Assembly: GCA_018067325.1 (NCBI GenBank)
Contig: JAGPUU010000209.1
Location: 1 to 5,132, forward strand
Direction of reading: 5' to 3'
Source: Amphritea sp.
GTDB taxonomy: Bacteria; Pseudomonadota; Gammaproteobacteria; Pseudomonadales; Balneatricaceae
DNA: 5,132 nucleotides
Shown here: positions 1 through 5,132 of the stretch, one piece after another
How positions within the stretch are numbered: position 1 is the stretch's first letter
How the letters are laid out: the number at the start of each line of letters is the position of its first letter
Program-made: the position numbers and the translations under genes
The notes under the pieces: model-generated
What the model was told of the DNA's origin: nothing
What the model saw: only the letters and a program-made list of their open reading frames with translations
Databases searched by the model: none

Positions 1-387
1 CCCGCCGAAGGCATCACTGAAACTGATGTCACGGCGTTTATGATTCCGCTGGTTGAGTTTCAACAGGCGCTGGCTGAATCTGAAGGTTTGCGCCGATTTA
101 TTTTTGATTCATATGGAGAGCGGTTAGCCAAGCTGATCGGCCTGGTACAAGAGATCGCTTTTGAACGAATCGAGAAACGACTGGCCCGTTACCTTATTAA
201 AAATGCAGGCTCGGGGTTTATTTTGTTACGTTCCCATCAGGAAATCGCCGATGAATTGGGCACCGCTCGAGAGGTAGTGAGTCGACAATTAAAGGTTTTT
301 GAACAGAAAGAATGGGTTGCCCTGAGCCGTAATCAGGTGATGTTTGTGAATAAAGACGCAATACGCGCTGCTGCTAGAAACGAATAA
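1..387 (+). CDS. Crp/Fnr-family transcriptional regulator, C-terminal part (5' end outside window)
   Basis: The reading frame is open from base 1, so the ATG at 40 is an internal Met and not the start; about 128 codons of the C-terminal half are visible. What is seen: the end of the cyclic-nucleotide-binding-like beta roll, the long dimerisation helix (around LIGLVQEIAFERIEKRLARYL), and a winged helix-turn-helix that starts at HQEIADELGTAREVVSRQLK. The recognition helix contains R-E-V-V-S-R. This keeps the Arg, Glu and Arg that CRP uses to read TGTGA and also the S-R pair found in FNR. Cysteines of an FNR-type iron-sulfur cluster or cNMP contacts would lie in the missing N-terminal part, so the ligand cannot be judged. 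The gene stands directly before a DUF2892 gene that has a matching TGTGA palindrome in its promoter, so that gene is the probable target. Family is certain; subfamily is not. Confidence 0.93.
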   Translation, partial: PAEGITETDVTAFMIPLVEFQQALAESEGLRRFIFDSYGERLAKLIGLVQEIAFERIEKRLARYLIKNAGSGFILLRSHQEIADELGTAREVVSRQLKVFEQKEWVALSRNQVMFVNKDAIRAAARNE

Positions 388-398
388 ATTGTCTTCTG

Positions 399-413
399 TG
401 TGACTTTGTCACA
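399..413. promoter_or_regulatory. Palindromic Crp/Fnr-type operator TGTGAC-TTT-GTCACA
   Basis: A perfect 6-bp inverted repeat separated by 3 bp lies in the short gap between the Crp/Fnr gene and the DUF2892 gene. The half-site TGTGA is that of CRP-like proteins, but the spacing between TGTGA and TCACA is 5 bp instead of the usual 6. The centre (406) is about 41 bp upstream of the start site predicted from the -10 at 435-440, the position of a class II activator site. No T-run follows, so it is not a terminator. That the neighbouring regulator binds here is an inference from position and from its recognition helix. Confidence 0.62.
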
Positions 414-434
414 GACAGGGTTATCAGGCATCTT

Positions 435-440
435 CATAAT
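435..440 (+). promoter_or_regulatory. Probable -10 element (CATAAT) of the DUF2892 gene
   Basis: CATAAT matches the sigma70 -10 consensus at 5 of 6 positions. The hexamer at the usual -35 distance (412-417, CACAGA) is a poor match, which suits a promoter that needs an activator bound at the palindrome 399-413. Transcription would start near 447 and give a leader of about 30 nt. Confidence 0.5.
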
Positions 441-476
441 TAGCCTCAATGGTTAATCATATTTGAGGACGGGAAG

Positions 477-674
477 ATGGGAAAAAACATAGGGTCTGTA
501 GATAAAGTTATTCGCGTACTGGTTGGTCTGGTGCTGATCGCTTTGGTCTTTGTTGGGCCTCAGACTGTTTGGGGTTGGATAGGTGTGCCGGTGATAGCTA
601 TCGCTCTATTCGGCTGGTGTCCGTTGTATCGGATACTGGGTGTGAGTACCTGTAAGAAGTGCGCAGCTGAATAG
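477..674 (+). CDS. DUF2892 (YgaP-like transmembrane) family small inner-membrane protein
   Basis: This 65-residue protein has the DUF2892 layout: a short polar N-terminus with the family-typical N-x-G-x-x-D-K-x-x-R pattern, two hydrophobic segments (about residues 11-27 and 31-47) forming a helical hairpin, then G-W-C-P-L-Y and a C-terminal T-C-K-K-C. Cysteines are at 48, 59 and 62; the last two form a CxxC. The start at 477 is supported by GAGG at 465-468, 8 nt upstream. In YgaP this membrane domain is joined to a rhodanese domain in sulfur metabolism; here it stands alone, and its function is unknown. The promoter before it has a TGTGA palindrome likely bound by the upstream Crp/Fnr protein, and the gene is closed by the hairpin at 691-718, so it appears to be a single-gene transcript. 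Redox or sulfur involvement is only suggested by the cysteines and family. Confidence 0.88.
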   Translation: MGKNIGSVDKVIRVLVGLVLIALVFVGPQTVWGWIGVPVIAIALFGWCPLYRILGVSTCKKCAAE

Positions 675-690
675 CTGATTATACAAATGC

Positions 691-718
691 AAAAGCCGGC
701 CCCTGGGCCGGTTTTTTT
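691..718 (+). terminator. Intrinsic terminator after the DUF2892 gene
   Basis: A GC-rich hairpin (CCGGCC at 696-701 with GGCCGG at 706-711, 4-nt loop, or one pair longer with a 2-nt loop) is preceded by AAAA and followed directly by seven T (712-718). It lies 17 bp after the stop codon. It separates the DUF2892 transcript from the following gene group. Confidence 0.92.
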
Positions 719-743
719 GTGTCTATAGAAAACCGTACTTAGT

Positions 744-758
744 GTAAAGATAGGTAAA
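744..758 (+). promoter_or_regulatory. CpxR-like box GTAAA-N5-GTAAA upstream of the glycine-zipper gene
   Basis: Two exact GTAAA pentamers are separated by GATAG, the arrangement described for the CpxR operator of E. coli. It lies about 95 bp before the start codon at 852 and about 50 bp before the candidate -10 at 807-812. CpxR controls envelope-stress genes, and the downstream gene codes for an exported envelope protein. No CpxR is encoded in the window, and a 10-bp match can arise by chance, so binding is an inference. Confidence 0.42.
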
Positions 759-777
759 GTCCTTGTCGGTAGAAGGC

Positions 778-794
778 AGTTCAGGATCGGTTCA
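778..794 (+). promoter_or_regulatory. PhoP-like direct-repeat box AGTTCA-N5-GGTTCA
   Basis: GTTCA occurs twice with an 11-bp period (779-783 and 790-794); the repeat extends one base further as GTTCAG. The enterobacterial PhoP box is GTTTA repeated with the same period, so each half differs by one base. The end of the box is 12 bp upstream of the candidate -10 GAGAAT (807-812), the usual geometry of PhoP-activated promoters. A PhoP-like regulator is encoded 1 kb downstream in the same gene group, so autoregulation through this site is plausible but inferred. Confidence 0.45.
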
Positions 795-806
795 GTCCAG
801 TGGCAC

Positions 807-812
807 GAGAAT
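807..812 (+). promoter_or_regulatory. Candidate -10 element (GAGAAT) for the glycine-zipper/two-component gene group
   Basis: GAGAAT matches the -10 consensus at 4 of 6 positions, including the important A at position 2 and T at position 6. The corresponding -35 hexamer (784-789, GGATCG) has no resemblance to consensus and falls inside the direct-repeat box, as expected for a promoter driven by an OmpR-family activator. The competing CATACT at 819-824 also matches at 4 of 6, so the exact start site is uncertain. Confidence 0.35.
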
Positions 813-851
813 AGGCTACATACTCCAAAAAATAGAGAAGGGAGAGTAGTC

Positions 852-1400
852 ATGAAAAAGATAATTGCAGCTAGTTTGATCTCACTGGGACTTTTTTCCG
901 GTATGGCTGAAGCGGATTCCCGCAATAAGAAAGGCAATCATCACCGTGATTTTGCTAAGGTGACTCATGTTCAACCTATCGTTGTTCAGTCTGAGCGTCG
1001 TACCCCCCGCCGTGAATGCTGGGATGAGGAAGTGCGTTATGAAACGCCTCGTCACCAGCGTAAGTCTTATACAGGGCCTATACTTGGCGGTATTATTGGT
1101 GGAGCCATCGGTAATGAATTAGGTGCTGGGCAGGATAATAAAAAAGTTGGGGCGGTTGTCGGTGCCGTACTTGGTGCTTCAATTGGTAACGATATCAGCT
1201 ATAACCGTAACCATCGTGAGAACAGAGTACAGTATCGGACAGAAACACGCTGTAATGTAGAACACGATGTCGAGTATTATGAGCGAGTAACGGGCTACAA
1301 CGTAACCTATCGTTATAACGGTCGTACTTATCATACCCGGATGAATAATCATCCAGGCAAACGAGTTAAAGTACGGGTGAATGTTGTGCCGGTCTCCTGA
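852..1400 (+). CDS. Exported glycine-zipper 2TM-domain protein
   Basis: This 182-residue protein starts with a signal peptide (two Lys, a hydrophobic stretch, probable signal peptidase I cleavage after Ala21 in M-A-E-A). No Cys follows the cleavage site, so it is not a lipoprotein, unlike the related 17-kDa surface antigens. Residues 75-114 form a glycine zipper: Gly at 75, 79, 80, 83, 84, 87, 91, then 100, 104, 108 and 112, two glycine-spaced helices split by a polar turn (G-Q-D-N-K-K). The C-terminal part has a conserved G-Y-N-V-T-Y-R-Y-N-G block at 148-157 and ends in a beta-type R-V-K-V-R-V-N-V-V-P-V. Cys56 and Cys134 flank the zipper and could form a disulfide. The start at 852 has a strong ribosome site (AGAAGGGAGA, 835-844). 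It is probably inserted in or attached to the outer membrane or periplasmic face; its molecular role is not known. It leads a same-strand group ending with a PhoPQ-like pair. Confidence 0.88.
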   Translation: MKKIIAASLISLGLFSGMAEADSRNKKGNHHRDFAKVTHVQPIVVQSERRTPRRECWDEEVRYETPRHQRKSYTGPILGGIIGGAIGNELGAGQDNKKVGAVVGAVLGASIGNDISYNRNHRENRVQYRTETRCNVEHDVEYYERVTGYNVTYRYNGRTYHTRMNNHPGKRVKVRVNVVPVS

Positions 1401-1443
1401 TTAGTAGTAATTAAAAAGCCGTGGATTATAAGCGGCTGTTATA

Positions 1444-1449
1444 AAGGTG
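1444..1449 (+). promoter_or_regulatory. Ribosome binding site AAGGTG that sets the PepSY gene start at 1456
   Basis: AAGGTG lies 6 nt before the ATG at 1456. The in-frame GTG at 1447 is part of this Shine-Dalgarno sequence itself, so it cannot sensibly be the start codon. This trims three residues from the longest possible frame. Confidence 0.75.
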
Positions 1450-1455
1450 ATAACA

Positions 1456-1764
1456 ATGCTCAAAGCTTTTTCTCATATGCTCCTAGCCCTGTTGATATTA
1501 TCTGTAGCCGGTACGGTTGCTGCGGCAAGGTTGCCGGTTGAGAGAATGCCTGAGTTCAGAATTGAGACCATGGTGCTTGCCGCAAATAAAGTATCACTGC
1601 AACAGGCCGCGACAAGAGTTAAGCAGAGCCATGGTGGAAAAGTTGTTAAAGCGGAAACGCGGAATCGTGGTGGTCGACAGATACATCATATCCGGTTGAT
1701 CAATAATGGCCGGGTAAAAACAGTACTGATTGATGCAACCACGGGTCAGGAAGTTTCCCCTTAA
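1456..1764 (+). CDS. Secreted PepSY-domain protein
   Basis: This 102-residue protein has a hydrophobic signal peptide (about residues 6-20) with a likely cleavage site after Ala24 (V-A-A-A then R-L-P). The rest is almost entirely one PepSY domain (about 45-100): a helix with the pattern S-L-Q-Q-A-A-x-x-V, then strands K-V-V-K-A-E-T and H-H-I-R-L-I, and the closing V-L-I-D-A-T-T-G-Q-E-V that is typical of the family. PepSY domains occur as peptidase inhibitors and as small periplasmic proteins next to two-component systems; single-domain forms like this have no assigned reaction. The gene is 55 bp after the glycine-zipper gene and 38 bp before the response-regulator gene, so cotranscription is likely and a role as accessory or output of the PhoPQ-like system is inferred from that context. 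The start was chosen from AAGGTG at 1444-1449. Confidence 0.87.
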   Translation: MLKAFSHMLLALLILSVAGTVAAARLPVERMPEFRIETMVLAANKVSLQQAATRVKQSHGGKVVKAETRNRGGRQIHHIRLINNGRVKTVLIDATTGQEVSP

Positions 1765-1802
1765 AGAGGTGGCGATAGCTACCCAAAGGAATGGAGTAAG
1801 GA

Positions 1803-2495
1803 ATGAAACTGCTGGTTATTGAAGATGATATGGATCTGCGCCGTCAGCTGGTGACGGCGTTGACCGATAGCGGTTATACCGTAGAGGAAGCTGAAGATGG
1901 CGAGGAAGGGCTCTACCTTGGCAATGAGTTTCCTTACGATCTGGCGATAGTTGATATTGGTTTGCCCAAGCTTTCGGGTGTCGAGGTTATCCGCCGCTGG
2001 CGGGAAAATGATATTAACTTTCCAATTATTATCCTTACAGCCCGGGGAGATTGGCAGGATAAAGTAGAAGGCCTGGAAGCCGGTGCAGATGATTACCTGG
2101 TTAAACCGTTTCACATAGAGGAGCTGATGGCGCGTTTGAACGCATTGCTGCGACGGGCGGCCGGACATGCCAAACCGATGTTGGAATTTGGTTCGATAAA
2201 ACTGGATAGCAGCGGTCGCAATGTCTTTCTTAATGAGGTGTCGGTAAAACTCACTAGTTATGAGTACCGGACTCTGGAATACCTTATGCTTAACGCTGGC
2301 AAGGTGGTCTCGAAGAGCGAGCTGACCGAGCATCTTTACCATCAGGACTTTGACCGAGATAGTAATGTACTGGAAGTCTTTATCCGTCGTCTGCGTCAGA
2401 AACTCGATCCGGATCAAACGCTGCAACCGATAGCGACGGTTAGGGGACTGGGGTATCGTTTTGATCTGGCAGCAGGAGCTGTAAATAGCGCATGA
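1803..2495 (+). CDS. PhoP-like OmpR-family response regulator
   Basis: This 230-residue protein has the normal two-domain layout of the OmpR family. The receiver domain (1-118) has the acidic pair D8-D9, the phospho-acceptor D51 in I-V-D-I-G-L-P, T79 and K101. The DNA-binding winged helix (about 125-222) has recognition helix 187-201 (V-L-E-V-F-I-R-R-L-R-Q-K-L) and the wing T-V-R-G-L-G-Y-R-F. Several stretches are nearly those of E. coli PhoP: R-R-W-R-x-N-D near 64-70, W-Q-D-K-V-E near 84-89 and K-P-F-H-I-E-E near 101-107. All residues needed for phosphorylation are present. The ribosome site GGAG (1793-1796) is 6 nt before the ATG. The stop overlaps the kinase start by 4 bp, so the two are translationally coupled and surely partners. 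I leave the symbol blank because PhoP orthology and target set cannot be shown from sequence alone; QseB or PmrA types are less similar. Confidence 0.93.
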   Translation: MKLLVIEDDMDLRRQLVTALTDSGYTVEEAEDGEEGLYLGNEFPYDLAIVDIGLPKLSGVEVIRRWRENDINFPIIILTARGDWQDKVEGLEAGADDYLVKPFHIEELMARLNALLRRAAGHAKPMLEFGSIKLDSSGRNVFLNEVSVKLTSYEYRTLEYLMLNAGKVVSKSELTEHLYHQDFDRDSNVLEVFIRRLRQKLDPDQTLQPIATVRGLGYRFDLAAGAVNSA

Positions 2496-3841
2496 TGCCC
2501 CGCGCCCTTAGAGCCCGTCTTCTTCTCGCCTCACTGCTTCTGCTGCCGGTTTTCTTTGGCCTGACAGGCTTTGCCCTGCAGCAGGCATTTCACCATAGCC
2601 TGGAGGCGGCAGAAGAGGAGCGGCTTAAACTGCAGGTCTATCTGATTCTGGGTGCAGCGGAATTGAAGGGTGATCGGATAATGATTCCTGATGACATACA
2701 GGAGCCTCGTTACGCTCAGGTTGAATCCGGTCTGTATGGTTTTCTGCATGAGGGTGATGAGATGCTGGTGTGGTATTCAGAATCAGCCAAGCTGATCAGT
2801 GATACTTTGCTGGAGCAGTTGGCGTTTGATGGTCTGAGTACCGGTGATTCCCGATTTGATCAATTGCCAGAACAGGGGCTTTTCGTTTATCAGTTTGCCC
2901 TGCTTTGGGAGATTGCCGGGAAAGAACATAATTATGTATTCACTGTGCTGGAGTCCGACAGCTCGGTTAAAACGGAACAAAAAGCCTTTAATACCCGTCT
3001 CTGGGGCTGGTTGGGCGGAGCAATCTTTTTCTTTTTATTGGTTGAAACAGCGTTGATTCGCTGGGGACTTAAGCCGTTGACGCGATTAGCTGAGGACTTG
3101 AAGCGAATTGAGATGGGCCAAAGTGATAAGTTGACCGGAGAGTACCCCACGGAGGTTCAGGCGGTCACCGATAATCTTAATCTATTGATACACAATGAGC
3201 GTCAACAGCGTGAACGCTATCGAAATACGTTGGGAGATCTGGCTCACAGCCTGAAAACACCCTTGGCAGTGATCCGCGGTGCCGGACAAGAGAAACTTGA
3301 TTTTAACGGGTATCAAACACTGGTAACTGAGCAGGCTGGACGGATGGATCAGATCGTTCAGTACCAGTTGTCGCGAGCCGTAAAGAGTCAGGGGCGAACC
3401 CTGGCTAAGAAGACACCGGTAGCACCATTGATTCAACGGATGGTCACTGCGTTGAGTAAAGTCTATCGAGATAAAGATGTTGAGGTAACGCTTGATCTGC
3501 AAGGAGAATATCAGCTTGCAGCCGATGAAAGAGACCTGATGGAGTTACTGGGTAATGTGCTCGAAAATGCGTTTAAATATGGTCGTAGTCAGGTTGCCGT
3601 CAGTTTTAGTAATGGCTCTGGCATGCTACAGATCGATATTGCCGATGACGGAGAGGGAGTCTCCCCGGAGCTACGACAGACCATTCTGAAGCGGGGTGAG
3701 CGAGCTGATACTTCGGCTCCGGGGCAAGGTATCGGTCTCTCTGTTGCGGTGGATATTCTCAGTAGTTATGACGGCGAACTGGAAATAAGTGAGTCAAAGT
3801 TTGGCGGTGCGCTGTTTTCAATCAGATTTCCTTTAAACTGA
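2492..3841 (+). CDS. PhoQ-like sensor histidine kinase
   Basis: This 449-residue kinase has TM1 (about 9-31), a periplasmic sensor of about 140 residues (32-170), TM2 (about 171-189), a HAMP-like linker (190-240), a dimerisation/phosphoacceptor domain with His252 in L-A-H-S-L-K-T-P-L, and a catalytic ATPase domain with N box G-N-V-L-E-N-A (354-360), G1 box D-D-G-E-G (385-389), and a lid and G2 region R-G-E-R-A-D-T to G-Q-G-I-G-L (401-416). The phosphoacceptor and ATP-lid sequences closely follow E. coli PhoQ (H-S-L-K-T-P-L-A-V, V-A-P-L, R-G-x-R-x-D-T). The periplasmic part does not show the acidic run that lets enteric PhoQ bind divalent cations and cationic peptides. Length is slightly below PhoQ (486). 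The start ATG at 2492 overlaps the regulator stop; a second ATG follows at once (2495), and AGGAG is at 2474-2478. It should phosphorylate the regulator encoded just upstream. Confidence 0.92.
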   Translation: MMPRALRARLLLASLLLLPVFFGLTGFALQQAFHHSLEAAEEERLKLQVYLILGAAELKGDRIMIPDDIQEPRYAQVESGLYGFLHEGDEMLVWYSESAKLISDTLLEQLAFDGLSTGDSRFDQLPEQGLFVYQFALLWEIAGKEHNYVFTVLESDSSVKTEQKAFNTRLWGWLGGAIFFFLLVETALIRWGLKPLTRLAEDLKRIEMGQSDKLTGEYPTEVQAVTDNLNLLIHNERQQRERYRNTLGDLAHSLKTPLAVIRGAGQEKLDFNGYQTLVTEQAGRMDQIVQYQLSRAVKSQGRTLAKKTPVAPLIQRMVTALSKVYRDKDVEVTLDLQGEYQLAADERDLMELLGNVLENAFKYGRSQVAVSFSNGSGMLQIDIADDGEGVSPELRQTILKRGERADTSAPGQGIGLSVAVDILSSYDGELEISESKFGGALFSIRFPLN

Positions 3842-3846
3842 GCAAT

Positions 3847-3873
3847 AAAAAGCCCTCAATAAGAGGGCTTTTT
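3847..3873. terminator. Bidirectional intrinsic terminator between the kinase gene and argA
   Basis: A perfect inverted repeat, AAAAAGCCCTC (3847-3857) and GAGGGCTTTTT (3863-3873), has a 5-nt loop. It has a T-run on the right for plus-strand transcripts and, because of the A-run on the left, also one for minus-strand transcripts. It starts 5 bp after the kinase stop and ends 15 bp from the argA stop, so it serves both convergent units. Confidence 0.93.
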
Positions 3874-3888
3874 AGTTAAGTTTTATCT

Positions 3889-5132
3889 TTAAATAGATTT
3901 AGAAAACGCTTTAGAATTTCGCTGGAAGTTATACAGCGCTTGCTTACCATTGGGCAGATTACTGATTTCTGTCTCGACAAAGCCCCGTTCGATAAACCAG
4001 TGAGCCGTGCGGGTTGTGAGCACAAATAACCGGTTCAGCTGCTGACGCCGGGCTGATTCTTCAATCGCCATAAGCAGTTTGTCACCCCGGTCTCCGCCTC
4101 GATATTCCGACGCAATAGCAACGCAAGCCAGTTCTGCGGCCTGCTCATCGCTGAATGGATATAGAGCGGCACAGCCAACAATGGCGCCATCAAGGTCGAT
4201 AACCGTAAAGCAGTTAATTTCAGCTTCCAGCAGCTCCCGAGAACGGCGTACCAGAATACCCGCTTGCTCCATCGGTTGAATCAGCTCGAGAACGCCACCG
4301 ACATCTTCAATAGTTGCCGGCCGAATTTGCTCGTAAGACTGTTCGATCACCATGGTACCGATACCATTACGGCTAAATAGCTCAGAAACCAAGGCGCCAT
4401 CTTCACGATAGCTGATAAGGTGACTGCGGGGCACACCGTTGCGTGAAGCTTCTACCGCTGCCTTCAGATGGCGCGAAAGCTCAGAGGGAGGCTGGTCAGG
4501 ATTGTCATGCTTAGCCATATACTGACTAACCAGGCGTTCTGCCGTATCGGCCAGAATTTCAGAGCGCAACGCGTCATTGCTGTCACGAACACCACCATCC
4601 TCGCCAAACATAATGAGCTTATCTGCACCCAGGCTGGCTGCTACCTGAGTGGCAACATCCTCTACGGCGAGATTGAATATCTCGCCGGTGGGTGAATAGC
4701 CCAGGTGCGATAGCAGCACAATGTTATTAATGCTCAGCTGCTGGCGTATCGCCTCGCTATCTACCCGACGAACTTCGCCGGTATGACAAAGATCAACGCC
4801 CTTGTAGATTCCCACAGGTCGTGCGGTAACAAAGTTTCCACTGCAAACTCTGATTTTAGCCCCGTGCATCGGTGAATTTGCTAAGCCCATGGATAGCTTG
4901 GCTTCAACCTCGGTACGCAGACTGGCCGCCGCTTCAATGACACACTGCAGTGTATCGCTATCGGTTACCCGTAGATGGTGATGAACTTTGTCACTGATCT
5001 GCAGTTGCTCAAGCTTGGCTTCGATTTGCGGCCGTGAGCCGTGAATCAATACTAGTTTAACGCCGAGGCTATTGAGCAAGGCGATGTCGTGAATGATGTT
5101 GCCAAAATTGTCATCGGCGAGCGCTTCCCCTC
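3889..5132 (-). CDS. argA: N-acetylglutamate synthase (amino-acid N-acetyltransferase), 5' end outside window
   Basis: The enzyme transfers an acetyl group from acetyl-CoA to L-glutamate, the first step of arginine biosynthesis, in the cytoplasm. About 413 residues are visible; E. coli ArgA has 443, so roughly 33 N-terminal residues lie beyond the right edge. The frame stays open to base 5132: the TTG at 5079 is an internal Leu, and the preceding codons encode G-E-A-L-A-D-D-N-F and so on, which aligns with the G-G-E-A-I block of E. coli ArgA. The N-terminal part is the amino-acid-kinase-like fold (R-V-T-D, S-G-N-F, Y-S-P-T-G-E-I-F-N-L), which in this family carries arginine feedback regulation. 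The C-terminal GNAT domain begins near I-R-P-A-T-I-E-D-V (plus-strand bases about 4320), with the acetyl-CoA loop Y-R-G-G-D-R-G, and ends with F-V-L-T-T-R and H-W-F-I-E-R-G-F. Its promoter and any ArgR site are out of view. It is convergent with the two-component genes and functionally unrelated to them. Confidence 0.96.
   Translation of the reverse strand, partial: GEALADDNFGNIIHDIALLNSLGVKLVLIHGSRPQIEAKLEQLQISDKVHHHLRVTDSDTLQCVIEAAASLRTEVEAKLSMGLANSPMHGAKIRVCSGNFVTARPVGIYKGVDLCHTGEVRRVDSEAIRQQLSINNIVLLSHLGYSPTGEIFNLAVEDVATQVAASLGADKLIMFGEDGGVRDSNDALRSEILADTAERLVSQYMAKHDNPDQPPSELSRHLKAAVEASRNGVPRSHLISYREDGALVSELFSRNGIGTMVIEQSYEQIRPATIEDVGGVLELIQPMEQAGILVRRSRELLEAEINCFTVIDLDGAIVGCAALYPFSDEQAAELACVAIASEYRGGDRGDKLLMAIEESARRQQLNRLFVLTTRTAHWFIERGFVETEISNLPNGKQALYNFQRNSKAFSKSI

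Noticed and set aside
40..42. ATG as start of the Crp/Fnr regulator
   Set aside because: The frame is open from base 1, and the protein from this Met would lack most of the sensor domain that the family always has; the gene is simply cut by the window edge.
444..468. Inverted repeat CCTCAA/TTGAGG that could hide the ribosome site of the DUF2892 gene
   Set aside because: The stem is only 6 bp with a 13-nt loop, and the start site predicted from the -10 (near 447) would leave most of the 5' arm out of the transcript.
560..937. Open frame of 125 codons on the minus strand
   Set aside because: It runs across the DUF2892 gene, the strong terminator and the start of the glycine-zipper gene, and shows no family resemblance.
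1417..1437. Hairpin AGCCG/CGGCT between the glycine-zipper and PepSY genes as a terminator
   Set aside because: The stem has 5 pairs, the loop is 11 nt and no T-run follows, so it is unlikely to stop transcription; read-through into the PepSY gene is expected.
1438..1454. Inverted repeat GTTAT/ATAAC around the PepSY ribosome site as a translational switch
   Set aside because: Only five mostly A-T pairs around a 7-nt loop; too weak to regulate and common by chance in AT-rich leaders.
1779..2426. Open frame of 215 codons on the minus strand opposite the response regulator
   Set aside because: It lies almost wholly opposite a clear PhoP-like gene, has no recognisable domain and no convincing ribosome site; its composition looks like an antisense shadow.
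5077..5079. TTG as start codon of argA
   Set aside because: The frame continues upstream to the window edge with residues that match the conserved ArgA N-terminal region, so this TTG encodes an internal Leu.

Overview
The window looks like ordinary chromosome of a gammaproteobacterium. The visible proteins resemble enterobacterial PhoP, PhoQ and ArgA in long stretches, but with enough divergence to suggest a marine or environmental lineage such as the Oceanospirillales/Pseudomonadales. That placement is an inference from protein character only. I see no insertion sequence, phage gene, CRISPR array, tRNA or rRNA.

Layout from left to right. Positions 1-387 (+) hold the C-terminal part of a Crp/Fnr-family transcription factor whose N-terminus lies outside the window. 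An 89-bp gap follows, with a perfect TGTGAC-TTT-GTCACA palindrome and a good -10 element. It leads into a 65-residue DUF2892 membrane protein (477-674, +) that ends in a CxxC motif and is closed by a strong intrinsic terminator (691-718). Next is a 177-bp gap that carries, downstream of that terminator, two different tandem-repeat motifs typical of OmpR-family response-regulator operators. One matches the CpxR box (GTAAA-N5-GTAAA) and the other resembles a PhoP box. Then come four same-strand genes: a secreted glycine-zipper protein (852-1400), a secreted PepSY-domain protein (1456-1764), a PhoP-like response regulator (1803-2495) and a PhoQ-like sensor kinase (2492-3841). A hairpin with an A-tract and a T-tract (3847-3873) serves as a bidirectional terminator between the kinase gene and the convergent argA (N-acetylglutamate synthase, 3889 to beyond 5132, minus strand), which is cut by the right edge.

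How the parts may work together. The Crp/Fnr protein probably controls the adjacent DUF2892 gene: the palindrome is centred about 41 bp before the predicted transcription start, the class II activator position, and the recognition helix has the CRP-type R-E-x-x-x-R pattern expected to read TGTGA. The two small exported proteins, the regulator and the kinase form a likely envelope-sensing module. The PhoQ-like kinase reads a periplasmic signal, the PhoP-like regulator answers, and a PhoP-type box in front of the first gene suggests positive feedback on the whole set. The sensor domain lacks the acidic cluster of enterobacterial PhoQ, so its signal may differ. argA is an unrelated arginine-biosynthesis gene that only shares the terminator.
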